A stretch of DNA of 64,000 nucleotides from Lichenicola sp964247735 (GCA_964247735.1 CAXTVS010000014.1:5148-69147), one strand, 5' to 3'; shown: positions 8,501-18,357, numbered from the stretch's first letter. The notes: generated from the sequence alone by a model not told the origin. A program made the numbers and translations.

Positions 8501-9325
8501 TCAGCACGCGATCCGCTGCATCCCCGTGCACACCTCGAACCCATCCGACCGCGCCACCGCCACCAGCGTCATCCCCGCCTGCTCCGCCACACGCAGCGCG
8601 AGCGCGGTCGGAGCCGAGACGGCCGCCAGCACCGGCGCACCCATGATCGATGCCTTCTGCACCAGCTCGACCGAGATGCGGCTGGTCATCACCACGATGC
8701 CGTCCGATGCCGCCCGGCCGGACGCGGCCAGCGCGCCGTGCAGCTTGTCGAGCGCGTTGTGGCGGCCGACGTCCTCCCGCAGGGCGACCAGCCCGTCGCG
8801 CTCGGTCCAGAACCCGGCCGCGTGCACGGCGTGGGTGCGCCGGTTCAGCGCCTGGGCCGGGCGCAGCGACTCCATCGCCGCCTGCACCGCCTCGGGCGTG
8901 TAGCGCCGCCCTTCCGGAACCGGGCGCGGCGGGCGCAGCGCCGCTTCCAGGCTTTCCAGACCGCACAGGCCGCAGCCGGTCGGGCCGGCGACGTGGCGGC
9001 GTCGGGCGTCCAGCGTCCGCATCTGCGCCTCGCCCACCCAGAGGCGCAGCTCGATGCCGCGCAGGTGCGCGTCGGGCTCGGCGCGGAGCAGCACCGTCTC
9101 GATCTGCTCGATCTCGGCGACCGAGGCGACGATCTCCTCGGACAGGCTGAAGCCGCGCGCGAAGTCGTCCAGGTCGAGCGGGGTCGCCATCATCACAGCG
9201 TGCGACGTGCGGTTGTAGGAAAGGGCGACCGGCATCTCCTCCGGCACCTCGCGTGCGCCCGCGGTGAACGCGCCGTCGCGCCAGCTCAGGCGGTCGATCC
9301 GCCGGACCGGATCGACCGCGTCCAT
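8501..9325 (-). CDS. fdhD: Formate dehydrogenase accessory sulfurtransferase FdhD
   Basis: FdhD (274 residues) passes sulfur from a cysteine desulfurase to the molybdenum cofactor of formate dehydrogenases. The conserved cysteine pair is present in TGCGLCG (Cys118, Cys121), with family segments LSYNRTSHAVMMATP near the start and REDVGRHNALDK and SRISVELVQKA in the C-terminal half. The ATG at 9325 lies 11 bases after the glmS stop, so it is probably the last gene of the glmU-glmS transcript. No formate dehydrogenase subunit is in the window, so its client enzyme must be encoded elsewhere. Confidence 0.93.
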   Translation of the reverse strand: MDAVDPVRRIDRLSWRDGAFTAGAREVPEEMPVALSYNRTSHAVMMATPLDLDDFARGFSLSEEIVASVAEIEQIETVLLRAEPDAHLRGIELRLWVGEAQMRTLDARRRHVAGPTGCGLCGLESLEAALRPPRPVPEGRRYTPEAVQAAMESLRPAQALNRRTHAVHAAGFWTERDGLVALREDVGRHNALDKLHGALAASGRAASDGIVVMTSRISVELVQKASIMGAPVLAAVSAPTALALRVAEQAGMTLVAVARSDGFEVCTGMQRIAC

Positions 9326-9336
9326 CGGGTGCGCCC

Positions 9337-11160
9337 CTACTCCACGGTCACGGACTTGGCCAGGTTGCGCGGCTGGTCCACGTCGGTGCCCTTCAGCAGC
9401 GCCACCTCGTAGGCCAGCATCTGCACCGCGATGCTGTGCAGGATGGGCGCGGTGAAGGCGTGCGCCTCCGGCAGCACGATCAGCTGCTCCGCAACCCGCT
9501 GCATGCGCGCGGCCCCGGCCGGGTCGGTGAACAGCAGCAGCCGGCCGCCGCGGGCGCGGGCTTCCTGCAGGTTGGACGCGGTCTTGTCGAACAGCCGGCC
9601 GGAGGGCGCGCTCGCCACCACCGGCACGGTGCGGTCGATCAGCGCGATCGGGCCGTGCTTCATCTCGCCGGCGGCGTAGGCCTCGGCGTGGATGTAGGTG
9701 ATCTCCTTGAGCTTGAGCGCGCCCTCCAGGGCCACCGGGAAGTGCGCGCCGCGGCCGAGATACAGCACGTCGCGCGCCTCGGCGATCACCGCGGCGGCGT
9801 CCCGGATCGCGGGGGCGAGCGTGAACAGCTCCGCAGCACGGCCGGGCAGGTCGAGCAGCGCCTGGACCAGCTCCTCCTCGCGCGCCTGCGTCAGGGTGCC
9901 GCGCGCGCGGCCGGTGGCGATGGCGAGGCAGGCCAGCACCGACAGCTGCGCGGTGAACGCCTTGGTGCTGGCGACGCAGATCTCGGGTCCCGCCACCGTG
10001 TCCAGCACCAGGTCGCTCTCGCGGGCCATGGTGCTCTCGGCGACGTTGAGCACCGACAGCACGTGCTGGCCGCCGGCGCGCAGGCTGCGCAGGGCGGCCA
10101 GCGTGTCCGCGGTCTCGCCGGACTGGCTGATCAGCAGGCCGAGGCCGCCCTCGGCCAGCGGCGGCTCGCGGTAGCGCAGCTCGCTGGCGACGTCGGCATC
10201 GACCGGGATGCGCGCCTCGGATTCGAGCCACCAGCGGCCGATCATCCCCGCATAGAACGCCGAGCCGCAGGCGGTGACGGTGATGCGGGGGATGCGGGCC
10301 AAGTCGAACGGCAGCTCCGGCAGCACCACCCGGCGCGTGCCGGGGTCGATCATGCGCTGCAGGGTCTGGCCGATCACCAGCGGGTGCTCGTGCAGCTCCT
10401 TCTCCATGTAGTGGCGGTAGCCGTCCTTGCCGATCGCCCCACCCGGCAGCGCGCTGTGCCGGATCTCGCAGGGCACCTGCTCGCCGTCGGCGTCGAACAT
10501 GTCGGCACCGGATCGCGACAGCACCGCCCAGTGGCCGTCGCGGAGGTAGGCGATGCGGCGGGTTAGCGGCGCCAGCGCCAGGCTGTCGGAGCCGAGGAAC
10601 ATCTCGTCCTCGCCGAAGCCGACCGCGAGCGGGGCGCCATGGCGGGCGCCGATCATCAGCTGCGGGTGGCCGGCGAAGATCATCGCCAGCGCGTAGGCGC
10701 CGCTCAGCCGCTTCAGGCAGGCCTGGGCCGCCTCGCGCGGCGCCATGCCCTGCTTGAGGTTGAGGTCGACCAGCTGCGCCACCGTCTCGGTGTCGGTTTC
10801 GGTGGAGAACACCTGGCCCTGCGCTTCCAGCTCGGCGCGCAGCTCGGCATGGTTCTCGATGATGCCGTTATGCACCACCGACACGCGGTCGGTGCCGTGC
10901 GGATGGGCGTTGCCCTCGGTCGGCGCACCGTGGGTCGCCCAGCGGGTGTGGCCGATCCCGGTGACGCCGGGCAGCGGGCGCCGCTCCAGCACCTCGCCCA
11001 GCCGGTCCAGTTTGCCCTCGGCGCGGCGGCGGTCGATGTGCCCGTTCACCAGTGTGGCGATCCCGGCGGAGTCGTAGCCGCGGTATTCCAGCCGGCGCAG
11101 CGCGTCGAACAGGAGCGGGGCCGCCTCCCGCGTGCCGACGACGCCGACGATTCCGCACAT
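9337..11160 (-). CDS. glmS: Glutamine-fructose-6-phosphate aminotransferase (isomerising)
   Basis: GlmS (607 residues) makes glucosamine-6-phosphate from fructose-6-phosphate and glutamine, the first step toward UDP-GlcNAc. The N-terminal class II glutaminase begins MCGIVGVVG, with the nucleophile Cys2 exposed after Met removal, and GHTRWATHG follows. Two SIS sugar-isomerase domains fill residues about 285-590 (TACGSAFYAG, ISQSGETADTLAAL, STKAFTAQLSVLA). The protein ends PRNLAKSVTVE as expected for the family. It overlaps the glmU stop in a TGATG, giving translational coupling and joint supply of peptidoglycan and LPS precursor. No glmS ribozyme is expected in proteobacteria and none was seen in the one-base junction. 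Confidence 0.98.
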   Translation of the reverse strand: MCGIVGVVGTREAAPLLFDALRRLEYRGYDSAGIATLVNGHIDRRRAEGKLDRLGEVLERRPLPGVTGIGHTRWATHGAPTEGNAHPHGTDRVSVVHNGIIENHAELRAELEAQGQVFSTETDTETVAQLVDLNLKQGMAPREAAQACLKRLSGAYALAMIFAGHPQLMIGARHGAPLAVGFGEDEMFLGSDSLALAPLTRRIAYLRDGHWAVLSRSGADMFDADGEQVPCEIRHSALPGGAIGKDGYRHYMEKELHEHPLVIGQTLQRMIDPGTRRVVLPELPFDLARIPRITVTACGSAFYAGMIGRWWLESEARIPVDADVASELRYREPPLAEGGLGLLISQSGETADTLAALRSLRAGGQHVLSVLNVAESTMARESDLVLDTVAGPEICVASTKAFTAQLSVLACLAIATGRARGTLTQAREEELVQALLDLPGRAAELFTLAPAIRDAAAVIAEARDVLYLGRGAHFPVALEGALKLKEITYIHAEAYAAGEMKHGPIALIDRTVPVVASAPSGRLFDKTASNLQEARARGGRLLLFTDPAGAARMQRVAEQLIVLPEAHAFTAPILHSIAVQMLAYEVALLKGTDVDQPRNLAKSVTVE

Positions 11161-12518
11161 CAGTCCGTCTCCCGCTTCAGCCCTGTCCGCAGGGTGGCAC
11201 GCAAGGTGGCGCCCCGGCCCGGCTTGGTATCCTGTCTTGCCCGCCCGAACGCCAGCGCGTCCGCGGGAACCTCGTCGGTGATCGTGCTGCCGGCGGCGAC
11301 GAAGGCGCGGTCGCCGAGCGACACCGGTGCCACCAGGGTGGCGTTGGAGCCGACGAACACGTCCGTGCCGATCGTGGTCCGGTGCTTGGACACGCCGTCG
11401 TAGTTGCAGGTGATGGTGCCGGCGCCGATGTTGCTCCCCGGCCCGATCGCGGCGTCGCCGAGGTAGGCCAGGTGGTTGGCCTTGGCGCCGGCGCCGAGCC
11501 GGGTCGCCTTGAGCTCGACGAAGTTGCCGACATGCGCGAGCGACTCCACCACCGTGCCGGGACGCAGCCGCGCATAGGGGCCGATCAGCGCGCCCTCGCC
11601 CACCACGGCGCCTTCGAGGTGGCTGAAGGCGCGTATCTCGCTGCCGGCCCCCACCGTGACGCCGGGGCCGAACACCACGTTCTGGTGCACGGTGACGTCG
11701 GGGCCCAGCACCGTGTCGGCGCACAGGAACACCGTGTCCGGTGCCAGCAGGGTGGCGCCGTTCTCCATCGCCAGCCGCCGCAGCCGGCGCTGCACCACTT
11801 CCTCCGCCTCGGCCAGCTCGACACGCGAGTTGATGCCGCGCAGCTCCTCCTCCGGCGCCTCGACGTGGCGCACCACCGCACCCTCGGCGGCGGCCAGCGC
11901 CACCACGTCGGTGAGGTAGTATTCGCCCTTGCTGTTGCCGTTGCGTACCTGGGCGAGCCAGCGGGTGAAGTCGCCGGCGCCGGCGCACAGCACGCCGGCG
12001 TTGCACAGGCCGATGGCGCGCTCGGCGTCCGTCGCGTCCGCCCATTCGACGATCCGACGCACCGTTTCGCCGCCGGCACCATCCCGCTCCGTCACCAGCC
12101 GGCCGTAGCGACCCGGATCCGCCGGGCGCATCGCCAGCAGTGCCAGGCCGGTGTCGTCCTGCCGACGGCGCGCGACCAGCCGGGCCAGCGTGTCCGGCGA
12201 GACCAGGGGGTTGTCGGCATACAGCACCGCCACGTCACCGGCGCCGAACAGCGACGCCGCCTGCAGAGCGGCATGCGCGGTGCCGAGCCGATCCTGCTGC
12301 ACCACCACCGGGTGCGGGGCGGCGACCGCCTCCAGCGCCGCGGCCTCCGGACCGGCCACCACGACGATGCGCTCGAACACCGCGCTGCAGCTGTCGAGGA
12401 GGTGACGCAGCATCGGCCGACCGGCGATCGGATGCAGCGCCTTCGGCCGCGTGGACTTCATGCGGGTGCCGAGGCCGGCGGCAAGCAGGATGGCGGTGGC
12501 ATCGACGCGTTGGGACAT
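11160..12518 (-). CDS. glmU: Bifunctional GlcN-1-P acetyltransferase / UTP-GlcNAc-1-P uridylyltransferase
   Basis: GlmU (452 residues) acetylates glucosamine-1-phosphate and converts it to UDP-GlcNAc. The N-terminal pyrophosphorylase carries the signature LLAAGLGTRMKS (residues about 11-22) and the UTP-side VVQQDRLGTAHA. A linker helix leads to the C-terminal left-handed beta helix with hexapeptide repeats from about residue 260, and the acetyl-CoA/sugar-binding loops NFVELKAT and GDAAIGPGSNIGAGTITCNYDG are clear. It is the first gene of glmU-glmS-fdhD, and is divergent from gph across 83 bases. Confidence 0.97.
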   Translation of the reverse strand: MSQRVDATAILLAAGLGTRMKSTRPKALHPIAGRPMLRHLLDSCSAVFERIVVVAGPEAAALEAVAAPHPVVVQQDRLGTAHAALQAASLFGAGDVAVLYADNPLVSPDTLARLVARRRQDDTGLALLAMRPADPGRYGRLVTERDGAGGETVRRIVEWADATDAERAIGLCNAGVLCAGAGDFTRWLAQVRNGNSKGEYYLTDVVALAAAEGAVVRHVEAPEEELRGINSRVELAEAEEVVQRRLRRLAMENGATLLAPDTVFLCADTVLGPDVTVHQNVVFGPGVTVGAGSEIRAFSHLEGAVVGEGALIGPYARLRPGTVVESLAHVGNFVELKATRLGAGAKANHLAYLGDAAIGPGSNIGAGTITCNYDGVSKHRTTIGTDVFVGSNATLVAPVSLGDRAFVAAGSTITDEVPADALAFGRARQDTKPGRGATLRATLRTGLKRETD

Positions 12519-12601
12519 TTCTTCTGCCGGTAGCGGTCCGCGCTGATGCCGTCAAACCCGTGCCGAACCGGAACCGATCAACAACCGTTACGGATTACTG
12601 C

Positions 12602-13288
12602 ATGACCCGCTCCTCGCGCGACTTCCCCCTGCTGGTGTTCGACCTGGACGGCACCCTGGTCGACAGCGTTCCGGACCTCCTGTCCTGTGCCAACCGCATG
12701 CTGGACCGGCGTGGGCTGCCGCACATCGAGGCGGACGAGTTGCGGCCGATGGTCGGCGATGGGCTGCACGCCCTGGTCGAGCGCGTCCTGCTCAGCCGCG
12801 GTGCGGTGCCGGACGCGCGGGCGGTCAGCGCCTACATGGCCGACTACGCGGTGCACGCGGCGGACAGCTCGCGGCTGTTTCCCGGGATCGGCGCCATGCT
12901 GGACGGGGCGCTGGCAGCAGGCTGGAGGCTCGCCGTCTGCACCAACAAGCCGGCGGCCGACGCGCGCCTGCTGCTCGCGGCACTCGGGATCGGTCCGCTG
13001 TTCGCAGCGATCGGCGGCGGCGACAGCTTCTCCTCGCGCAAACCCGATCCCGCCCACCTGCTGGGCACGGTCGCGCTGGCGAACGGGCGGCGCGAACGCG
13101 CGGTGATGATCGGCGACCACCGCAACGACGTGTCCGCCGCGCGCGGCGCCCGGATCCCGTCGATCTTCGCCGGCTGGGGCTATGGCGGCGCGGAAATGCA
13201 TGCCGGTGCCGGCGCGGTGGTCGGCGATCCGGCCGAGGTGCCGGGCATCGCGCTCCGCCTGCTCGATGCCGCGGCCGCCGGGACCTGA
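12602..13288 (+). CDS. gph: Phosphoglycolate phosphatase, HAD superfamily
   Basis: A 228-residue HAD hydrolase (subfamily IA) with motif I VFDLDGTLVDS at residues about 12-22, motif II in VCTNKP, the Lys of RKPDP and motif IV IGDHRND. These fit phosphoglycolate phosphatase, which removes 2-phosphoglycolate made by DNA repair or Rubisco oxygenation. The helical cap (VGDGLHALVERVL) is the Gph type. The ATG at 12602 was chosen because the upstream extension of the frame reads through the divergent promoter region and glmU. Neighbourhood with glmU-glmS is common in alphaproteobacteria. Substrate within the HAD family is inferred. Confidence 0.88.
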   Translation: MTRSSRDFPLLVFDLDGTLVDSVPDLLSCANRMLDRRGLPHIEADELRPMVGDGLHALVERVLLSRGAVPDARAVSAYMADYAVHAADSSRLFPGIGAMLDGALAAGWRLAVCTNKPAADARLLLAALGIGPLFAAIGGGDSFSSRKPDPAHLLGTVALANGRRERAVMIGDHRNDVSAARGARIPSIFAGWGYGGAEMHAGAGAVVGDPAEVPGIALRLLDAAAAGT

Positions 13289-13409
13289 CGGCGGCCGCTG
13301 GACCGCGGGACGCTGGCATGGCTTGTGCAGGCGGCCGACCCCGCAACCCGATGCACGGAGCCTGATCCGCGATGCGCACCCGCCCGACCATCCTGCCGGA
13401 CCTCGTCCG

Positions 13410-13862
13410 GTGACGGCGCGCCTCCTCGCCGTCGCCCTTCTGGTCCCGGTCGCGGCGGCGGCGGCCCCGTCGGGCGCGGAGCTCTACACGCAGCAGTGCT
13501 CGAGCTGCCACCAGGCGGACGCCGCCGGGGTTGCCGGCCAGTATCCGCCGTTGAAGAACCGGGTCGACAAGATCGCCGCCACCCCGGAAGGCCGGCACTA
13601 CCTCGCCGACCTGCTGACGCACGGCATGGCGGGCTCGATCCAGGCCGCCGGCGACACCTATGTCGGCTACATGCCGGCCTTCTCGCACCTCAAGGACGAC
13701 GAGATCGTCGCGGTGCTGGACTGGGTGTCGGCGCTGGGCGACAGCAGGCCGCCGGTCACGATCGCCGAGGCGGACGTGTCCGCCGCACGCGGCCGGACCC
13801 TGACCGCCGCCGCGGTGGCGCAGGAACGCAAGGCGCTCGACGCCCAGCACCCGCTTCCTTAG
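13410..13862 (+). CDS. Small periplasmic class I c-type cytochrome
   Basis: A 150-residue secreted cytochrome c. A GTG at 13410 begins a short signal peptide (TARLLAVALLVPVAAAAA), and the haem-binding CSSCH is at residues 30-34, with Met88 in GYMPAFSHL as probable axial ligand. Helices around DDEIVAVLDWVSALG complete a monohaem class I fold. The C-terminal 40 residues (TIAEADVSAARGRTLTAAAVAQ) form a helical tail beyond the usual domain. No oxidoreductase subunit is adjacent, so the electron partner is unknown. It converges with the glucosidase gene, with only 15 bases between stops. Confidence 0.85.
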   Translation: MTARLLAVALLVPVAAAAAPSGAELYTQQCSSCHQADAAGVAGQYPPLKNRVDKIAATPEGRHYLADLLTHGMAGSIQAAGDTYVGYMPAFSHLKDDEIVAVLDWVSALGDSRPPVTIAEADVSAARGRTLTAAAVAQERKALDAQHPLP

Positions 13863-13877
13863 GCCGGAGTCCCGCGC

Positions 13878-16037
13878 TCAGAAAGGCGCCAGCGGGTCTA
13901 TGCTGGCGCCGAAGCTGCGCTGCTCCACGGCGTCCGCATCGCCGGCCAGGACCTCGTGGCGGGTCGCGTCGCCGTCCCGCCAGAAGCGGATCGAGAAGTC
14001 CTGGGCGCCCACGGTCAGGTCCCTGATCGTGACGTCGGGCAGCCAGTCGGGAAGCTCGGGATCGATGAACACCCGGCCGGCGACCGCGTCGGGCAGCAGG
14101 CCCAGCATCGACTGCAGCAGGGTGAAGGCGGAGCCTGCCGCCCAGGCCTGCGGCACGTTGGCGCCCAGGTACTGGACCGGGAAGTTGGTGCCGTCCTTCT
14201 GGATCCCGGCGTACAGCTCGGGCAGCTGGTTGTCCCCGAAGTGCCCGGCAGCACCGCTGATGTCGCGGGCGATCTGCGCCGCTTCCGCGCCGAAGCCGTA
14301 GCGCTTGAAGCCCATCGCGATCAGCGAGTTGTCGTGCGGCCAGACCGCGCCGAGCTGGTAGGCGTAGGGGTTGAAGGAGCGGTGCGCCGCCGACAGGGTG
14401 CGTATGCCCCAGCCCGACCACATGTCCGGCTGCATCAGCCGCGCCACCACGCGTGCGGCGCGATCCGGCGGCACGATGCCGGACCACAGGCACTGGCCGG
14501 GGTTGGACGCGACCGACAGCACCGGCGTCTTGTCGCCGTCGAGGGCATAGGCGTAGGTGCCCTCGGCCTCGTTCCAGAAGGCCGCGTTGAAGCGCTCGAA
14601 CAGTCGCGCCGCCTTGTCGCGCAGGGCTGCGGCGCGCGCGGCGTCGCCGAGGTGGTCGAAGATGTGCGCCATCCGGCGCCACGCGTCGTAGACGTAGCCT
14701 TGCAGCTCGCACAGCGCCTTCGGCCCGCGCACCAGGCTGCCGTCGGGATACATCACGGCATCGCCGCTGTCCTTCCAGCCCATGTTCTCGTAGCCGGCGG
14801 ACGAACGGGTCTGGTATTCCTGGAAGCCGTCGCCGTCGCGGTCGCCGTAGTCGTCGATCCAGGCGAGGCAGGCCTCGGCGGCCTTCAGGTGGCGGTCGAG
14901 CAGGTCGCGGCGGCCGGTCGCCCGCCAGGCCGCATGGAGGGTGATCAGCCAGAGCGGGGTCGCGTCGGCGGTGCCGTAGTACGGCGTGTGCGGAATCAGC
15001 TTGAAGTACGCCAGCTCGCCGTAGCGCAGCTCGTGCATGATCTTGCCGGGCTCGGCGTCACGGTAGTCATCGCGCTCGGTCGCCTGCAGGCCCTGCAGGA
15101 TCTCCAGGGTGCCGGCGGCGAAGTCCGGATAGATGATGAGGTTCTGCAGCGACACGATCAGGCTGTCGCGGCCGAACGGCGCGACGAACCAGGGCAGCCC
15201 GGCGGCGGGCATGAAGACCATGTGGTCGCCATCGCCGATCGGCAGCCGCAACGCAGCCATGTCGGCGGTCGCCTGGTGGAAGAAGCGGTAGAACTCCTCG
15301 TTGGAGGTGCTGATCTTCATCACCCGGCGCTGCCAGTCGCGCAGGTCGGCGGCATGCCGGTTCTCGGCGTCGTGGGCGACGCAGGACTGTGGTGCCGTGA
15401 TCTCCTGCCCGCAGTCGAGGAGGTCGTAACGCAGGCAGCAGTGCCAGCCGGCGCCGGGCTCGAGGTCGATCGCGAAGCTCAGCCGGCCGTTGGCGTAGAG
15501 CGCCTCCGCGCCGGCGGCGGTGATGGTGACGCCGCGGACGAAGTCCTGGTTGCGGTAGGTGTTCGCCAGCGACTGGCCTCCGGGGTCCCACTGCGTGGTG
15601 ATCCGGCCGCGGCGGACGATCTTGTCCGACTTCACCTCGAACGTGTCGGCGAAGTCGCAGCGCAGCGCCAGCTCCAGGTTGAACCGGACCGGATGGAGGC
15701 CGTGGTTGGTGACGTCCAGATCCTCATGGATGCCGCCGTCGACCTCGCGGCTGATCACCAGGGACATCGTGCGGGCGGCTACGGTGCCGTCCTGCGTCAG
15801 CACGTCCGCGTTGGTGAGGAAGATGCGCGACGCGTAGTAGGCAATGGCGCCGCCGTTGAGCAGCACCCAGGGGGTGCCGTTGGCGTAGATCGACCAGGCG
15901 CTGATCAGCCGGGTGTCGCGGAAGTACAGCCCCTTGTCGGAAGGCCAGTCGATCTGCCCGCTTTCCTCCGAGATCAGCACCGTCTGTCCCTGGTGGATGG
16001 CGATCTGCGGCGGACCGACCTGGACCTTGAACGGCAT
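13878..16037 (-). CDS. Glycogen-debranching-type alpha-glucosidase (GDE N-terminal plus six-hairpin domain)
   Basis: A 719-residue cytosolic protein. Residues about 1-270 form the beta-rich N-terminal domain of bacterial glycogen debranching enzymes (GLYFRDTRLISAWSIYANG), and residues about 290-650 an alpha/alpha six-hairpin glucosidase domain with LPWFVAPFGRDSLIVSLQ and DGDGFQEYQTRSSAGYENMGWKD. It probably trims alpha-1,6 branches or related alpha-glucosides, although family members are often uncharacterised. The ATG at 16037 is preferred: GGGAG lies upstream at the right distance and the frame before it is Arg/Pro-rich and non-homologous. It lies 184 bases after the S9 peptidase stop on the same strand, so readthrough is possible. 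No glycogen synthesis gene is nearby. Confidence 0.85.
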   Translation of the reverse strand: MPFKVQVGPPQIAIHQGQTVLISEESGQIDWPSDKGLYFRDTRLISAWSIYANGTPWVLLNGGAIAYYASRIFLTNADVLTQDGTVAARTMSLVISREVDGGIHEDLDVTNHGLHPVRFNLELALRCDFADTFEVKSDKIVRRGRITTQWDPGGQSLANTYRNQDFVRGVTITAAGAEALYANGRLSFAIDLEPGAGWHCCLRYDLLDCGQEITAPQSCVAHDAENRHAADLRDWQRRVMKISTSNEEFYRFFHQATADMAALRLPIGDGDHMVFMPAAGLPWFVAPFGRDSLIVSLQNLIIYPDFAAGTLEILQGLQATERDDYRDAEPGKIMHELRYGELAYFKLIPHTPYYGTADATPLWLITLHAAWRATGRRDLLDRHLKAAEACLAWIDDYGDRDGDGFQEYQTRSSAGYENMGWKDSGDAVMYPDGSLVRGPKALCELQGYVYDAWRRMAHIFDHLGDAARAAALRDKAARLFERFNAAFWNEAEGTYAYALDGDKTPVLSVASNPGQCLWSGIVPPDRAARVVARLMQPDMWSGWGIRTLSAAHRSFNPYAYQLGAVWPHDNSLIAMGFKRYGFGAEAAQIARDISGAAGHFGDNQLPELYAGIQKDGTNFPVQYLGANVPQAWAAGSAFTLLQSMLGLLPDAVAGRVFIDPELPDWLPDVTIRDLTVGAQDFSIRFWRDGDATRHEVLAGDADAVEQRSFGASIDPLAPF

Positions 16038-16221
16038 TGGCTTGGCTCCCGGCGTCTCGATCGACCCATGGCTCAACACGTCGGGATCGCGCTTGTTGCA
16101 TGGGAACGGCCGCCCCCGCTCCGTGCGGCGCGAGTGCAGCGCGCGGTTGTCGGCACGCTCGGCGTCGGGCGCGGCCGGGCCGTCCGGCGACGGCCGGAGG
16201 TCAGGGACGCGGGCGAGCCGG

Positions 16222-18357
16222 CTACGGTCGGGTCGCGATGTGCGGGGGCGGAACCAGATGGCGGGTGAAGAAGTCGTCGGCCGCATCGAACAGGGCGAGC
16301 CAGGAGTGCTCCCGCAGCAGGTCGTGGATCTCGTCGGGGATCACCAGCTGCTCGACCTCGACCCCGTGCCGGCGAAGTGCCGTGACCAGTTCCACCGACT
16401 GGGAGAAGGGAACGTTGCGGTCGTCGTCCGCGTGGACCACCAGCACGGGCGAGCGCCACCGGTCGATCGTCGCCATGGCCGAGGAGTCGAAGGCAAGCTG
16501 GGCGGCGCCGGCCGGGGCACCTGGCCGATCGAGACCGGGAAGCATGCTGCGCCAGTCGTGCACGCCGGCATAGTCGACTCCCGCCGCCAGGAGGTTCGAG
16601 GCGCGTGCGAGCCCCAGCGCGGTCATCAGCCCGCCGTAGCTTCCGCCCCAGATGCCGACCCGGGCAGGGTCCACGTCCGGGCGCGAGCGCAGGTAGAGCG
16701 CGGCACCCAGGATGTCGTTCAGCTCGCTGGCGCCGCTCGCCGCGAAGTTCAGCGGCGCCCGGAAGTCGAGGCCGTAGCCGATGCCGCCACGGTAGTTGAC
16801 CGACAGCACCACGTAGCCCTCGTCGGCGAGGTACTGGTTCATCGCGTACATGAAGGTGTAGGCGTCCATGGGATGCCAGCCGAGGAGCATCTCGCGGGAC
16901 GGGCCGCCGTGGAAGAACAGCACCGCCGGACCGGGCGCGCGCCGGCGGCCCGGCGGCGGCAGGAAGAGCTGGGCGTGGATGAGGAGGCCGTCGGCGGCGG
17001 TGAGCACCACCGGCTGTGGCTCGACCAGCCGGGCGGACGGGAAGTCCGCGGGGATGGCATCGGGGGCGAGGTCGGTCGCGGCGCCGCCCGATATCACGAC
17101 CGGGCGCATCGGGTTGCGCGCGTCGCCGTGCAACGCCAGCACCTGTCCGCCGCTGGACAGGACGGGATAGTCCTCGATGCTGGCACCGCGGGTCAGGGCG
17201 TGGGGGGCGCCGCCGGCGACGCCGACCTCCCACAGGTGCCAGCGATCGGTCTCCTCCGCGTTGGCGGAGTAGACGATGCGGCTCCGGTCGGAGCCGAGGG
17301 CGGTGTTGAACACCTCGCAGGCGCCGGGCGTCAGCTCGCGCGCCGGGCCTCCGGCCGCCGGCACGGCGTAGAGGTGCGCCCAGCCGGTCCGCTCCCAGGG
17401 AAAGACGATGCGGTCGCCGGCGGTCCACATCAGGGGCCGGTCGCCGAGCAGAGGATAGAAGACGCTGCCCGGGCCGGGTGCGGCTGCCCAGATCTGGTGG
17501 GCGGCACCCGTCGCCGGATCGGCAATCCAGATGGACCAGGGCTGGCCCTGGCGGCGGTCGGACGGGAAGCCCGCAGCGCCCGCCGGCACGCGGACGAAGG
17601 CGAGACCGCGCCCGTCCGGCGACCATTCCGGCGCCTGGTCGGTGTCGAAGCTCGGCTGCATCCAGGTGACGAGGTGGCTGCCCATGTCGTAGATGCCGAC
17701 CAGGCTGTGGTCCGCGCGCGTGCTGACGAAGGCGAGGCGCGCCCCGTCCGGCGACCAGGTGAGCGCGCCGTCCTCGCCGCGGTCGTGGATCAGCGGGCTC
17801 GGCGCCCCGCCGGCCAGCGACGCGGTCCAGACCTGTCCCTCGGACAGGTAGGCGACCACGTCGCCCCGGGGCGAGACGGCGGGGGAATGGCCGGGCCCCA
17901 CCTGCCGCGGGGCCCGGCCGTCGATCGACGCGGTCCAGACCGCCTGGGGCGGCGCGCCGCTGGCGAGGCTCATGATGTTGACGGGACCGCCGCCCTCCAG
18001 GCTGCCTCCGCGGGTGTAGGCCACCATGCGCCCTGCCCCGTCCCAGCTGAGTTCGCCCAGGTCGTTGCCGTCGTCGCCGGCGTAGGCAGTGACCGGCTGG
18101 CTGCGATAGCTCCCGTCCGCCGCCTTCCGGGCGACCCAGACGTTGCGCACGCCGTCTGCGTCGTAGACCCAGGCGGCGCGTCCGCCCTGCGGCGCCGCGA
18201 CCAGGGACGAGGGGAAGGGTGCGCTCAGCACCTGCTTCAGGGTGAAGTCGTGCGGCAGGCCGGACTGGGCGCGCGCGGCGGAGAGCGGGAGCAACAGGAG
18301 TGCTGCGGCCATCAGGCCGGGCGTGCCGATGCGACGTCCTCGTATCGCCCTCGTCAT
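16222..18357 (-). CDS. Secreted S9-family (prolyl-oligopeptidase-like) serine peptidase
   Basis: A 711-residue protein with a signal peptide (LMAAALLLLPLSAARA, cleavage near residue 30), a beta-propeller of TolB/WD-like repeats (WSPDGARLAFVS, WSPDGRGLAFVR) and a C-terminal alpha/beta hydrolase. The catalytic triad is visible: Ser at about 573 in GGSYGG, Asp in VVHADDDRNVP and His in PDEIHDLL. Such enzymes release di- or tripeptides or single residues from short peptides in the periplasm. It is the last gene of the peptide-utilisation arm, 52 bases after the YkvI-like permease. In this context it probably shortens imported oligopeptides; its exact specificity cannot be read. Confidence 0.92.
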   Translation of the reverse strand: MTRAIRGRRIGTPGLMAAALLLLPLSAARAQSGLPHDFTLKQVLSAPFPSSLVAAPQGGRAAWVYDADGVRNVWVARKAADGSYRSQPVTAYAGDDGNDLGELSWDGAGRMVAYTRGGSLEGGGPVNIMSLASGAPPQAVWTASIDGRAPRQVGPGHSPAVSPRGDVVAYLSEGQVWTASLAGGAPSPLIHDRGEDGALTWSPDGARLAFVSTRADHSLVGIYDMGSHLVTWMQPSFDTDQAPEWSPDGRGLAFVRVPAGAAGFPSDRRQGQPWSIWIADPATGAAHQIWAAAPGPGSVFYPLLGDRPLMWTAGDRIVFPWERTGWAHLYAVPAAGGPARELTPGACEVFNTALGSDRSRIVYSANAEETDRWHLWEVGVAGGAPHALTRGASIEDYPVLSSGGQVLALHGDARNPMRPVVISGGAATDLAPDAIPADFPSARLVEPQPVVLTAADGLLIHAQLFLPPPGRRRAPGPAVLFFHGGPSREMLLGWHPMDAYTFMYAMNQYLADEGYVVLSVNYRGGIGYGLDFRAPLNFAASGASELNDILGAALYLRSRPDVDPARVGIWGGSYGGLMTALGLARASNLLAAGVDYAGVHDWRSMLPGLDRPGAPAGAAQLAFDSSAMATIDRWRSPVLVVHADDDRNVPFSQSVELVTALRRHGVEVEQLVIPDEIHDLLREHSWLALFDAADDFFTRHLVPPPHIATRP

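Noticed and set aside
11158..11162. glmS ribozyme or riboswitch before glmS
   Set aside because: glmU and glmS overlap by one base, leaving no leader, and such elements are known from Firmicutes rather than proteobacteria.
13372..13413. Tiny ATG frame just before the cytochrome gene
   Set aside because: Only 13 codons, no ribosome-binding site; the overlap with the GTG start is probably fortuitous.
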